A stretch of DNA of 64,000 bases from Streptomyces katrae (GCF_002028425.1 NZ_CP020044.1:138795-202794), one strand, 5' to 3'; shown: positions 48,979 to 56,360, counted from the stretch's first letter. Program-made: numbers and translations. The notes: generated from the letters alone by a model not told the origin.

Positions 48979-49554
48979 CTACCGGCGGGCCCGCTTGATC
49001 CGGATCCACCCGGAGCGCGGGTGGCCGACGACCGTCAGCACCGGTGCCGTCGGATCCACCGGCCCGTCCGCCCGGTTGGCGACGCGCGCCGTGTTCGTGC
49101 TCGCCGGGTCGATCCGCACCTCCCACCCGTCCGGCACCACGACCTGGACCGTCCCCATCCCGCACGAGGCCTCCAGGGTCACCTCACGGTGCGCGCAGGT
49201 GGCCGCTGTGAAGTCGATCAGGATGTTCAGCATCCCGCACTCGGCCACGATCCGCGGAGGGACCACCCAGGCCCCCGACTGCCGGATAGCCGTCAGGTGC
49301 GTCTTGAGCACCAGCGTCCCGTCCCCGGGCCAGCCACCGTCCGCAGGCAGGTCCGCGAGCAGACCCTCCAGTTCCGCATACGTCTTCGACGCGTACGTCT
49401 GCTCCAGCCGCTCCTCCAACTCGGCCAGATCGAGCCGCCCCTCCCCCGCGGCCACGCGCAACCGCTCCGCGACCGCGTCCCGATCCCCGTCCGCCGCCCT
49501 GATGGCCGCCCGGCCTTCGGCGTCCGCCGGTTCCTGTCCTTGTGATTCAGTCAT
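48979..49554 (-). CDS. DUF1707 domain protein with LiaF-like C-terminal domain
   Basis: A 191-residue protein common in actinomycetes. The N-terminal DUF1707 (SHOCT-like) part reads IRAADGDRDAVAERLRVAAG and ERLEQTYASKTYAELEGLLA. The C-terminal part (WVVPPRIVAECGMLNILIDF, GMGTVQVVVPDGWEVRIDP) is a beta-rich domain like that of LiaF-type cell-wall stress proteins. There is no signal peptide. ATG 49554 (MTESQGQEP) is the likely start. It lies between the kinase operon and parAB in the same direction. The function is not established; a link to envelope stress is only suggested by the family. Confidence 0.8.
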   Translation of the reverse strand: MTESQGQEPADAEGRAAIRAADGDRDAVAERLRVAAGEGRLDLAELEERLEQTYASKTYAELEGLLADLPADGGWPGDGTLVLKTHLTAIRQSGAWVVPPRIVAECGMLNILIDFTAATCAHREVTLEASCGMGTVQVVVPDGWEVRIDPASTNTARVANRADGPVDPTAPVLTVVGHPRSGWIRIKRARR

Positions 49555-49614
49555 ACCCACATCCAACAACGCCCCCGTCAGCGTTTCCCTAGGCCGACCC
49601 CGCTCCCGCCCCGA

Positions 49615-49644
49615 GCCGACTTTTGTCCGCGGACAAAAGTCGGC
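49615..49644. promoter_or_regulatory. Candidate centromere (parS-like) palindrome 1
   Basis: A perfect 30-bp palindrome with half-site CCGACTTTTGTCCG, in the gap between parB and the DUF1707 gene. The same core recurs at 49692 and 50264. The AT-containing core stands out against the GC-rich surroundings. It differs from the chromosomal parS (GTTTCACGTGAAAC), as expected for a plasmid-specific ParB. Confidence 0.75.
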
Positions 49645-49691
49645 GAACGCCCCCTCCCCTCCCCTGCCTCCCTCTCCCCCCACCCACAGGA

Positions 49692-49729
49692 ACGGCCCGA
49701 CTTTTGTCCGCGGACAAAAGTCGGGCCGT
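49692..49729. promoter_or_regulatory. Candidate centromere (parS-like) palindrome 2
   Basis: Longest copy, a perfect 38-bp palindrome with half-site CCGACTTTTGTCCG, 20 bp downstream of the parB stop. Its centre is 81 bp from that of palindrome 1. It could double as a parB terminator, but recurrence of the same core elsewhere argues for a protein-binding site. Confidence 0.78.
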
Positions 49730-49749
49730 CGCCACGGAGGGACCGGCAC

Positions 49750-51174
49750 TCAGCGGTGCCCGGTCCGGCCGTTGCTGTCGATCAGGAGCATGGTCAGCTC
49801 CGCGCGCTGCTTCGGCGGCATGTTCTGGCGGATCGCCTCGAAGACCGCCTGCGGGTCGCTCCACGACACCGGACCCGTCTCCAGCCGAGTCGCTTGAACC
49901 GGAATCACCGTCTCCGGCTCATCCGCCGTGGCCGCAGCGGCCGCCTCCGACGTCCGCACCCCCTCGGCGAACCGGTCCCGGCTCCCGCCCGCACCCGCAC
50001 CCGCCTCAACGACGGCACCCGCACCCGGCCCGGCCACCGCATGCGCACCCGGCCCGGCGACGGCACCCGCACCCGCACCCGCACCCGCACCCGCACCCGC
50101 ACCCGCACCCGCACCCGCCTCAACGACGGCACCCGCCCCCGGCCCGGCCACCGCATGCGCACCCGGCCCGGCGACGGCACCCGCACCCGCACCCGCACCC
50201 GCACCCGCACCCGCACCCGCACCCGGACCCGGCTCCGCACCCCCCGCCGACGCCGTCCCCGCCCCCCGACTTTTGTCCGCGGACAAAAGTCGGGGCTGCG
50301 GCGCCCCTTCCTCCGGCCCACCCGGGCCCGGCACATCGTCCGCCGCCGCGACCCGCACCGGAGCCACCTCGCGCACCTCGAGGGCCTCGCGCAGCACCTC
50401 CCGCTGCGCGGCCTTCACCTCGGCCTCCTGCGCCTTGCTCTCCCGAAGGAGGTCCAGCAGGGCGGCCCCGTCGGCCCCCGGACGGTCCTTCGCGGCGCGC
50501 GCCAGAAGACGCCCGTCACGCTCCGGCATCTCCCCCGAGCTGAGCATGCGCTGGATCTCCTCGGGCAGCTCCAGCAGCACCAGCTGATTGGTGACCCACG
50601 ACGGAGACTTGCCCAGCCGCTCCGCCGCACGCGACTTCGCCCCGTGCTCCCGGCCCTGCTCCGCGCACGAGTCGACCAGCTGCCGCACACCCCGCGCGCG
50701 CTCGATCACGTCGAAGTCCTCGCGTTCGAGGTTCTCCGCGAGCAGGTGGTCGATGAAGTCCGTACGGGAGCCCGCCAGGTCGTCGCGGACGACGAAGTCC
50801 AGGGACTCCAACCCCACATGCAGCGCGCTGCGGAATCGCCGCTCCCCGTTGATGAGGACGTACGCGGCCGCACCGATCCGGCCCTCATGGTCCGGCCAGA
50901 GCGCCAGATACGCGCCCCGACTGACCACGACACACGCCGACAGCTGCGCCTGCCGCAGCTCCTCACCGAAGCGGGCCTTCTCCTCGTCCGTGCCGAAGTT
51001 CCGGCGGGGATTGAGGGGAGTGGGACAGACCTGGTCGAGGGGGACGCGGATCAGCTCGTACGCCGGCACGTCGCCCTGCGCGACGGCCTTCGCCCGCCCG
51101 CGCTCGCTCCGGCCTGCGGTCCGGCGCGCGTTGCTGAAGGCCGCGCCGGTGCCGAGGAGGTCACTCTTGCTCAT
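49750..51174 (-). CDS. parB: ParB-family partition protein
   Basis: A 474-residue ParB. The N-terminal ParB/Srx (CTPase) fold is seen in VCPTPLNPRRNF, VLINGERRFRSALHVG (the GERRxR motif) and LLAENLEREDFDVIERARG. A helix-turn-helix follows (AKSRAAERLGKSPSWVTNQL). From about residue 315 to 400 there is a long Gly/Ala/Pro-rich linker built from repeats, then a conserved C-terminal tail (FEAIRQNMPPKQRAELTMLL). ATG 51174 overlaps the parA stop (ATGA). The third palindrome lies inside this gene and encodes LLSADKSRG just before the linker. With ParA it should segregate the plasmid by binding the nearby palindromes. Confidence 0.93.
   Translation of the reverse strand: MSKSDLLGTGAAFSNARRTAGRSERGRAKAVAQGDVPAYELIRVPLDQVCPTPLNPRRNFGTDEEKARFGEELRQAQLSACVVVSRGAYLALWPDHEGRIGAAAYVLINGERRFRSALHVGLESLDFVVRDDLAGSRTDFIDHLLAENLEREDFDVIERARGVRQLVDSCAEQGREHGAKSRAAERLGKSPSWVTNQLVLLELPEEIQRMLSSGEMPERDGRLLARAAKDRPGADGAALLDLLRESKAQEAEVKAAQREVLREALEVREVAPVRVAAADDVPGPGGPEEGAPQPRLLSADKSRGAGTASAGGAEPGPGAGAGAGAGAGAGAGAVAGPGAHAVAGPGAGAVVEAGAGAGAGAGAGAGAGAGAVAGPGAHAVAGPGAGAVVEAGAGAGGSRDRFAEGVRTSEAAAAATADEPETVIPVQATRLETGPVSWSDPQAVFEAIRQNMPPKQRAELTMLLIDSNGRTGHR
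49986..50230 (-). repeat. GC-rich hexamer and long tandem repeats inside parB
   Basis: Runs of CACCCG on the plus strand encode (GA)n in ParB. The array contains a tandem duplication of a longer block (about 110 bp, including ACGGCACCCGC and GCATGCGCACCCGG). The unit is a multiple of three, so length can vary without breaking the frame. Confidence 0.85.
50264..50295. promoter_or_regulatory. Candidate centromere (parS-like) palindrome 3, inside parB
   Basis: A 32-bp palindrome with the same CCGACTTTTGTCCG core, located within the parB coding sequence about 570 bp from palindrome 2. It is read as LLSADKSR in the protein, so the coding region accommodates the site. Confidence 0.75.
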
Positions 51175-52331
51175 GCCGCGATCCTCCGGGCGATCTCACG
51201 CATGGCCTCGGCCTGCTCGCACTCCGGCGCGTAGTGCAGGAGGGGCAGCTTGACGCGGACGGCCTCGCGCTGCTCCTTCAGATCGGCGATGACGGTGATG
51301 ACCGGCGGATCGCCGAACTCCTTCCAGCTGTTGAGGGAGGAGGTGACGACGTAGCCCTTGCGGCTGTCGTACAGGTTGACCACGAACCCGAGCTCCGCGA
51401 TCTCGATACCGAGGTCGTCGACGAGGTCCTCCAGCTGCTCGCTGAGCATGTCGTACGCGTCTGCGGAGGTGTCCTCAGCCTGCACGGGGATGATCAGGCC
51501 CGACGTCTTGGCGGCCTCGCCCTCACGGGTGCGCGCGTAGTAGAGGGCGGTGTCCATGGTGTAGCCGAGGCTCGGCGGGCAGTCGACCACGATGTAGTCG
51601 AACTCCTTCTCCAGCTCCTCCAGGGCCTTCTCCAGAGCGGTCTCCTTGGTCCGGACGTGACGGGTCGTGGCCAGCCGGGCGTCGAGGAGGAAGGCGTCCT
51701 TGCAGGAGGGCAGCAGGAAGAGGCGGCCCGCGAACACCCCGTGCTCGATCGGGACGAGCAGGTCGCGGATCCGGCCGTCGATCTCACCGAGCATGTGCTT
51801 GGCCAGACTGGGCTCCTTGATGCCGAGCATCCCGGCACCCAGGTGACGCGTCAGGTGCCCCTGCGGGTCGAAGTCGATCACGCACACGCGGGCACCGGTC
51901 TCGGCGAGGGCCTGGGAAAGGCCGTTGCTGATGGCGCTCTTGCCCACACCGCCCTTCTGATTGCAGACCACGATCCGGCGGGCACCCTCGTGAGCGGGAC
52001 GACGGCGGCCGGCCGGGGAGGGATGGGTGTCGAGCCAGAGGCGGATGGACTGGGCCAGGCCCTGGTTGTACGGGACCTCCCGCGCCCGGCAGTCCTCCTT
52101 GAAGTCCCCGTACAGCCCGGTGGGCAGGTACGTCGAGAAGGAGGAGGCCCCCGCGGTGTCGACGGCCGTCGCCGCGGACGTGTCGGCCCGCCAGGCGTGG
52201 ACGCCCTCGGTCACGGCGTCCTGGATGTCCACGCCCAACTGCGCTGCGCGGACCTTGAGTTCCTGCCGCAGGGTGGCCGGCAGCTTGGCGACTACCTTTT
52301 CCCTGACTTCCGGATCGTATGGAGCGGTCAT
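51171..52331 (-). CDS. parA: ParA-family partition ATPase with N-terminal DNA-binding-like region
   Basis: A 386-residue ParA/MinD-type ATPase. The deviant Walker A NQKGGVGKSAISN is at about 124-136 (KGGVGKS), with CVIDFDPQGH and YIVVDCPPSLG as the following switch and Walker B motifs. The first 115 residues are an extension with two short stretches that resemble ribbon-helix-helix units (LPATLRQELKVRAAQLGVDI and LPTGLYGDFKEDCRAREVPY, each followed by a helix). This suggests that the protein may bind its own promoter. It is the first gene of the parAB operon and overlaps parB by four bases. The ATG at 52331 follows a region without an obvious strong ribosome-binding site. Confidence 0.93.
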   Translation of the reverse strand: MTAPYDPEVREKVVAKLPATLRQELKVRAAQLGVDIQDAVTEGVHAWRADTSAATAVDTAGASSFSTYLPTGLYGDFKEDCRAREVPYNQGLAQSIRLWLDTHPSPAGRRRPAHEGARRIVVCNQKGGVGKSAISNGLSQALAETGARVCVIDFDPQGHLTRHLGAGMLGIKEPSLAKHMLGEIDGRIRDLLVPIEHGVFAGRLFLLPSCKDAFLLDARLATTRHVRTKETALEKALEELEKEFDYIVVDCPPSLGYTMDTALYYARTREGEAAKTSGLIIPVQAEDTSADAYDMLSEQLEDLVDDLGIEIAELGFVVNLYDSRKGYVVTSSLNSWKEFGDPPVITVIADLKEQREAVRVKLPLLHYAPECEQAEAMREIARRIAA

Positions 52332-52475
52332 GCGGGTACCTTACTAACCGCAGGGGAGGAAAGCGAAGAGGCCCGCCCCGTCATGTCGCCCGGATTTGCC
52401 AGACGTTGCCCGTGATGCCCCACGACAACTTCGCCGTCGGGGTTCTCGTACGCACTCACCCGCGGACCGTACGTC

Positions 52476-52655
52476 CCAGGGGCCAGCCCCTGGACCCCGC
52501 CAGCGCCTGGCCGCGCTGGACCGGCCTTGGCATGGGGGGCTGCTCGCCCCCCAGACCCCCTCGCCAGGCGCTCAGGCGCCCTGGACCCGCTCCCCCTCAC
52601 GCCCTGCCCCGGCTCCCTGACGGTCGCCGGTGCACCCCTCGGGCGCTGGGCGCCC
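52476..52655. repeat. Cluster of five small hairpins
   Basis: Stem-loops at 52476-52493 (CCAGGGGC/GCCCCTGG), 52500-52519 (CCAGCGC/GCGCTGG), 52534-52552 (GGGGGGC/GCCCCCC), 52564-52584 (CCAGGCGC with one bulged base) and 52641-52655 (GGGCGC/GCGCCC). Four lie head to tail within 110 bp. Such density is unusual even for GC-rich DNA and suggests a functional single-stranded or RNA structure. Confidence 0.6.
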
Positions 52656-52944
52656 TCACTGGGCATGAGGGCCAGGCACAAGGGGGGGCTGATGCCGGAC
52701 GGACCTGAGGAGGGGGAGCCGGGGCATCACTGTCGGCTGCGGCAGCCAGTCGCCGAACGTGCGTCGGCTGAGGTTGCAAGGGGCCGGGGTTCCGAGAGCC
52801 TGGACAAGCCAACACCCGGGGCGGCCACCCCACAAGACGGGGCACAGCCACAACCACCCACGCGCCGAGGCAGCTTGACGGTTGCTCTTTTAGTAAGAGG
52901 CCGCCGCGATTTTAAGCCTCTGACCTGCGGTTTTGTCCGAGGTG

Positions 52945-53001
52945 ATGTGTCCCCCAGGACACATTCCGGCCCCTGAAATGTGTACCTGGCGAGCACATTT
53001 C
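52945..53001. promoter_or_regulatory. Inverted repeats with ATGTG half-sites upstream of rep-like genes
   Basis: Two adjacent inverted repeats: ATGTGTCC-CCCA-GGACACAT (52945-52964) and GAAATGTG/CACATTTC (52975-52982 and 52994-53001, 11-bp spacer). Together they give four half-sites of the type AATGTGT. Their position about 300 bp before the first RepL-like gene fits an operator or initiator-binding site. Confidence 0.55.
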
Positions 53002-53305
53002 GCGAAAAACTCAAGCACTGCTTGATTTTTCCCAGCCCCGCACCCGCCCGCCAACACCGCAGGTCAGGGCGGTGCACCCAGATCCATGCTGTATACACAT
53101 ACGTATCGCCATCACGGCACCCGAAATCAACCTGACGTGGACTTCTGTCGCGCGGCGACCCGAAAACTCCACCCACCGTGTACTTCTGGCGCCGCGTTCG
53201 AACGCCCCCGTCCAGAGGTGCCCTCCGGCGCGCCGCGGCAGCAAAAGACAAGCAGCAGTTGATTTTTTGGATACCCTCGGACCGCCTGAGTAACAAGGAG
53301 GTCCT

Positions 53306-54016
53306 GTGACATCTGATCCGCCCGCCCGTCGCCGGCGCGGGCCCCGGCCCGTACCCGCCCCCACCGAGGGGGGCAGCGAAGCCGAATTCGGAGACATCCT
53401 GGCGGTCCTCGGCGAGCAGCTCGGCGAGAAGGTCGCCGAGGCCGCCGAAGCCGCCGACCCCGCAGGACGCCGACGGCTCAAGGGGGTCCACTTCGAGTAC
53501 GCGGCGGACCCCAGGTCCGTCCACGACATGGCCGGGGACGCCGGCTACAGCCTGGCCAGCAACTGGTTCACCCAGCTGCTGGCCCAACTCGCCGTGGCCA
53601 ACAGCATCACCAAGTCCCAGCTCTGCGTGTTCCTCTTCGTGGCCGGCGGGCAGGTGCCGGGCACCGGCATCGCCCAGTACACGCAGCAGGAGATCACCGA
53701 CGGGCTGAACACCATCGCCGCTCGCAAGGGCGGCAAGATGATCACGCGTTCCACCGTCAACCGCGCCATCCAGGCGCTGTGCGGCTACAACTGGGTGGAG
53801 AAGGCCGGAAACGGCCGCATCCAGATCAACGTGCGGCTGTGGTTCCACGGCAACAGCACGGCACAGCACGACGTACTCGCGGAGATCGCCGACCGGCACG
53901 ACCACGACGCCGAGACGTTTCCGTACGCGGTGGGCCCGCAAGCAGCCCACCAGGAGGAGCTCGACCTCGGGTTCGAGGCCGAGGAGGACTTTCGCCGAAG
54001 GAGGCGTACCGGGTGA
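53306..54016 (+). CDS. RepL-like winged-helix protein 1 (putative replication protein)
   Basis: A 236-residue protein. After a basic, disordered N-terminus (PPARRRRGPRPVP) comes a winged-helix domain at about residues 85-190: ITKSQLCVFLFVAGGQVPG, a recognition-helix region MITRSTVNRAIQALCGYNWV, and a wing GNGRIQINVRLWFHG. This layout resembles RepL-type plasmid replication proteins. The C-terminal tail is acidic, then ends RRRRRTG. GTG 53306 is set by AAGGAGG four bases upstream. A second winged-helix gene follows after 54 bp. An initiator or copy-control role is inferred from the fold and the closeness to parAB. Confidence 0.7.
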   Translation: MTSDPPARRRRGPRPVPAPTEGGSEAEFGDILAVLGEQLGEKVAEAAEAADPAGRRRLKGVHFEYAADPRSVHDMAGDAGYSLASNWFTQLLAQLAVANSITKSQLCVFLFVAGGQVPGTGIAQYTQQEITDGLNTIAARKGGKMITRSTVNRAIQALCGYNWVEKAGNGRIQINVRLWFHGNSTAQHDVLAEIADRHDHDAETFPYAVGPQAAHQEELDLGFEAEEDFRRRRRTG

Positions 54017-54070
54017 TAGTGCTGCTGCCAGGCCCCGCTACGGGTACCTGTTCACGAGGAAGGCTCTCCC

Positions 54071-54487
54071 ATGGCTAACGTCATGTCTCCCATCATCGCG
54101 GAGCGCATCTGGGCCCTGCCGCTGTCGGGGTCCGCGGTCAAGTTCCTCCAGTACCTGGTCTCGCGGAGCGACTTCGGAGGCGCGCTGCCGGTCCGGCAGA
54201 AGGACATGGCCGCCGAGTACGGGGTCACCCCCCAGGCCGTCAGCGGCCTCATGGCACCGCTCTGCGACCTGAACATCGTGCTGCGCCCACGCAGCGGGGA
54301 GCGCAACGGCAACTCCTACCGCCTCCACCCGCTCGCGGCGAAGTACGAGAACCCCCAGGACATGGACGCGGCGTTCCGCGTCACGCTGGCCCGCATCCAG
54401 GCGGGCGAGCTCCCCAATCTCCGACTCCCCGCCTACCAGCAGACCCCGCCCAGCCCCCAGGGTCCGCCGAAGCTCCAGGTGGCCTGA
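54071..54487 (+). CDS. RepL-like winged-helix protein 2 (putative replication protein)
   Basis: A 138-residue protein that is mostly one winged-helix domain: LSGSAVKFLQYLVSRSD, an HTH reading RQKDMAAEYGVTPQAVSGLM, and a wing ending GNSYRLHPLAAKY. The last element is close to the xYRLNP end seen in RepL-like replication proteins. It has GAGGAAG upstream of ATG 54071, and a perfect terminator hairpin follows. It forms an operon with the gene before it. The two share the fold but little sequence, so they are probably partners rather than a recent duplicate. Confidence 0.72.
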   Translation: MANVMSPIIAERIWALPLSGSAVKFLQYLVSRSDFGGALPVRQKDMAAEYGVTPQAVSGLMAPLCDLNIVLRPRSGERNGNSYRLHPLAAKYENPQDMDAAFRVTLARIQAGELPNLRLPAYQQTPPSPQGPPKLQVA

Positions 54488-54498
54488 CCCGACAAGAC

Positions 54499-54530
54499 GG
54501 AAGGCCCTCCACCATGGTGGAGGGCCTTCC
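54499..54530 (+). terminator. Terminator after the rep-like genes
   Basis: A perfect 32-bp palindrome (half GGAAGGCCCTCCACCA) starting 12 bp after the stop codon of the second winged-helix gene. No T tract follows. Confidence 0.85.
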
Positions 54531-54755
54531 GCGCCTGAGTAACTTGGACCCCCACTATATCCGTCGACCCACCCCTCCGGACGCTTCCACCAGAACCCAT
54601 CCCCCAAGCGGAATACTGCTACCCGCCCGAGCTGAAGAAGCTCACCCGCACTGCGACACAGGCGTCGAGGCCGGCGAAGACAGGAAAGCATCCGTCTGGG
54701 GAATGGGGCCGGAAGTCCACCCTCATGCGCCGTCCGGTCTCCTCCTTCCAGCTCT

Positions 54756-54989
54756 TCACCGAGTTCCGGTGCCGAGACGTCGGCCAGGCCGTCCACAGGC
54801 TGATCGTGCTGCCAGGCGGGTATCCCTCCCACTACGACGACGGGGATCCCGAGCATCAAGAAACCCCGTAGCCTTCCGGTACTGCGGGGCGGCCTGCTGC
54901 GGGTGGCCGTACTGCGGCGGTACGCCCTGCGGGGCCTGCTGCGGGTAACCAGGCCGGCCGTACGGGTCGTTCGGGTCGCCGAAGCTCAT
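54756..54989 (-). pseudogene. Remnant of a Pro/Gln-rich small membrane protein, frameshifted
   Basis: The start is convincing: GGAAAG eight bases before ATG 54989 and the N-terminus MSFGDPNDPYGRPGYPQQAP, typical of Streptomyces membrane proteins with a disordered Pro/Gln/Tyr-rich cytoplasmic head. In frame it then runs into Arg-rich nonsense (RDPRRRSGRD) and stops at 54756. Shifting frame near 54860 recovers the expected hydrophobic segment (MLGIPVVVVGGIPAW), so a frameshift has probably disrupted the gene. Beyond that segment I see no similarity. The alternative is a short genuine protein. Confidence 0.45.
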
Positions 54990-55189
54990 GGCGAGATCTT
55001 TCCGTTGTAGGTGAGCGGTGATGTGGGCCTCGAGTAGAGGAACAACACGTGCGTCATCTCGTCAGGCACTTGTTCATCGCTGGGACCTGCGCCGGGGGTC
55101 TACACCGCACTGACACCCACCTGGCGGGTGGCGGGAATCGAGCTCAGGACCGTCTCTGCCGGTCGAACCGATGAACTGCAGCAACCCGG

Positions 55190-55233
55190 CCTCGGCCGTG
55201 CCGGACCGCCCGCCACCGGGGGCACAGCCGAGG
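55190..55233 (-). terminator. Terminator after the D,D-carboxypeptidase gene
   Basis: Stem of 13 pairs with one mismatch (CCTCGGCCGTGCC with GGCACAGCCGAGG), 22 bp downstream of the minus-strand stop at 55255. Confidence 0.72.
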
Positions 55234-55254
55234 TCAAGCGCACCGCGACGGCCG

Positions 55255-56193
55255 TCAGTCGAGGACGTCGGGGATCGGTTCGGTGTTGCTGCGCTGGAGG
55301 GCGTTCTTGGAGCCGGTGGCCGGGCCGAGGGCCCAGTCCGACAGGGCCATGGAGTCCATGTAGCGCTCTTCGTCGTTCAGCAGGACACCGATGACGGTCT
55401 TGCCGTTGCGGGTGACGGAGAAGACGAGGCACTTGCCGGAAGCGGTGGTGGTGCCGGTCTTGACACCGATCGCCCCCGGGTAGCCGTATCCGGTCGGACG
55501 CGGCTGGACCAGGAGATTGGTGTTGCTCCAGCTGCCCACGGTCGCGGTGCCGCCGGTGCTGTACGTGGTGGTCTTCACCAGGGTCTGGAACAGCGGGTCG
55601 GCCATCGCCTGCCGCGTGAGCTTCGCGAGATCACGCGGGCTGGTCAGGTTCTTCCCGGTCGGCGAGATGCCGTCGAAGGAGTCGAAGACGGTGTCGGCCA
55701 TGCCCAGCTCCTTCGCCTTGGCGTTCATCGTGGCGATGAAGTCCGCCGTCCGGGCCGCCATGGTCGTACCGGAGCCGAAGGTGTCCGCGAGGGCGTACGC
55801 GGCATCGCAGCCCGACGGCAGCATCATCCCGTACAGCAACTGACGGACCGTCGGGGTCGCCCCCGCCTTCAGCTGGGCCGAGCTCGCTCCCTGGACGTAG
55901 ACGTAGTCCAGGTACTCCTGCTTGACCGTGACCTTCTGGTCGAGGTTGAGGCCCGGCAGGGAGGTGACCACCATAGCGGTCATGATCTTTGTGGTGCTCG
56001 CCATCGGCCGCTTGGTGTCGGCGTCCTTGGCCATGAGCGTGGCCCCGTTGGTGCCGTCGATCACGATGGCGCCGGCCGCTGTGAGCGTTGGTGCGGGCGC
56101 GGCCTGGGCGGGAGCCGTGACGGTGAGCAGGGCGCCGGCGGTGATGGTCACTGCGAGCGCGCCCTTGGCGCGCCGCATCAGGTTGGAGATCAC
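55255..56193 (-). CDS. D-alanyl-D-alanine carboxypeptidase (PBP5-like, secreted)
   Basis: A 312-residue serine-type D,D-carboxypeptidase of the S11 family, which trims the terminal D-Ala of peptidoglycan stem peptides outside the membrane. A signal peptide covers about residues 1-32 (cut near AQA-AP). Catalytic motifs: STTK with the nucleophile Ser66 and Lys69, then SGC at 127-129 where the family usually has SGN, then KTG at 245-247. There is no C-terminal membrane anchor. GTG 56193 is preferred (AAGGA upstream); an internal ATG at 56178 is possible. It has its own terminator and lies downstream of the pseudoprotease gene in the same direction, separated from it by a strong hairpin. Why a plasmid carries it is unclear; cell-wall remodelling or beta-lactam tolerance are guesses. 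Confidence 0.9.
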   Translation of the reverse strand: MISNLMRRAKGALAVTITAGALLTVTAPAQAAPAPTLTAAGAIVIDGTNGATLMAKDADTKRPMASTTKIMTAMVVTSLPGLNLDQKVTVKQEYLDYVYVQGASSAQLKAGATPTVRQLLYGMMLPSGCDAAYALADTFGSGTTMAARTADFIATMNAKAKELGMADTVFDSFDGISPTGKNLTSPRDLAKLTRQAMADPLFQTLVKTTTYSTGGTATVGSWSNTNLLVQPRPTGYGYPGAIGVKTGTTTASGKCLVFSVTRNGKTVIGVLLNDEERYMDSMALSDWALGPATGSKNALQRSNTEPIPDVLD

Positions 56194-56220
56194 TTCAGTC
56201 CTTGATTGTGTGGAAGAACG

Positions 56221-56257
56221 CCGGGTGGGAGGCGCCACGGAGGCGCCTCCCACCCGG
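56221..56257 (-). terminator. Strong terminator after the pseudoprotease gene
   Basis: Perfect 16-bp stem (CCGGGTGGGAGGCGCC) with a five-base loop. It lies between the stop at 56361 and the carboxypeptidase start at 56193. Confidence 0.85.
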
Positions 56258-56360
56258 GAGGTCGCAAGGTGTGTGCGAATAGGACGGCCGTCCCGTCGCC
56301 GCTTAGCCACTGCCGCACTGCCGGGAGTGTCCCGATTACATGTGACGGCGGGTCTGTGCG

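Larger units (their letters stand above)
52332..53305. other. Structured intergenic region between parA and the rep-like genes
   Basis: This 974-bp region has no gene that I can support. The left half holds a cluster of small hairpins (see 52476-52655). The right half (from about 52875) is AT-richer and holds inverted repeats with ATGTG half-sites, a 7-bp hairpin TCAAGCA/TGCTTGA followed by five T (53011-53030), and a related CAAGCAGCAGTTGATTTTTT at 53249-53268. Near 53090 the short palindromes TGTATACA and ATACGTAT occur. It may contain promoters for the divergent parAB and rep-like operons and possibly an origin. Confidence 0.6.

Noticed and set aside
49986..50230. CRISPR-like array
   Set aside because: The repeats are contiguous CACCCG runs and a duplicated block in the parB frame, without unique spacers.
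52396..52976. Possible small genes in the parA-rep intergenic region
   Set aside because: Several frames are open, but all run through hairpins, lack ribosome-binding sites and give low-complexity Pro/Arg products.
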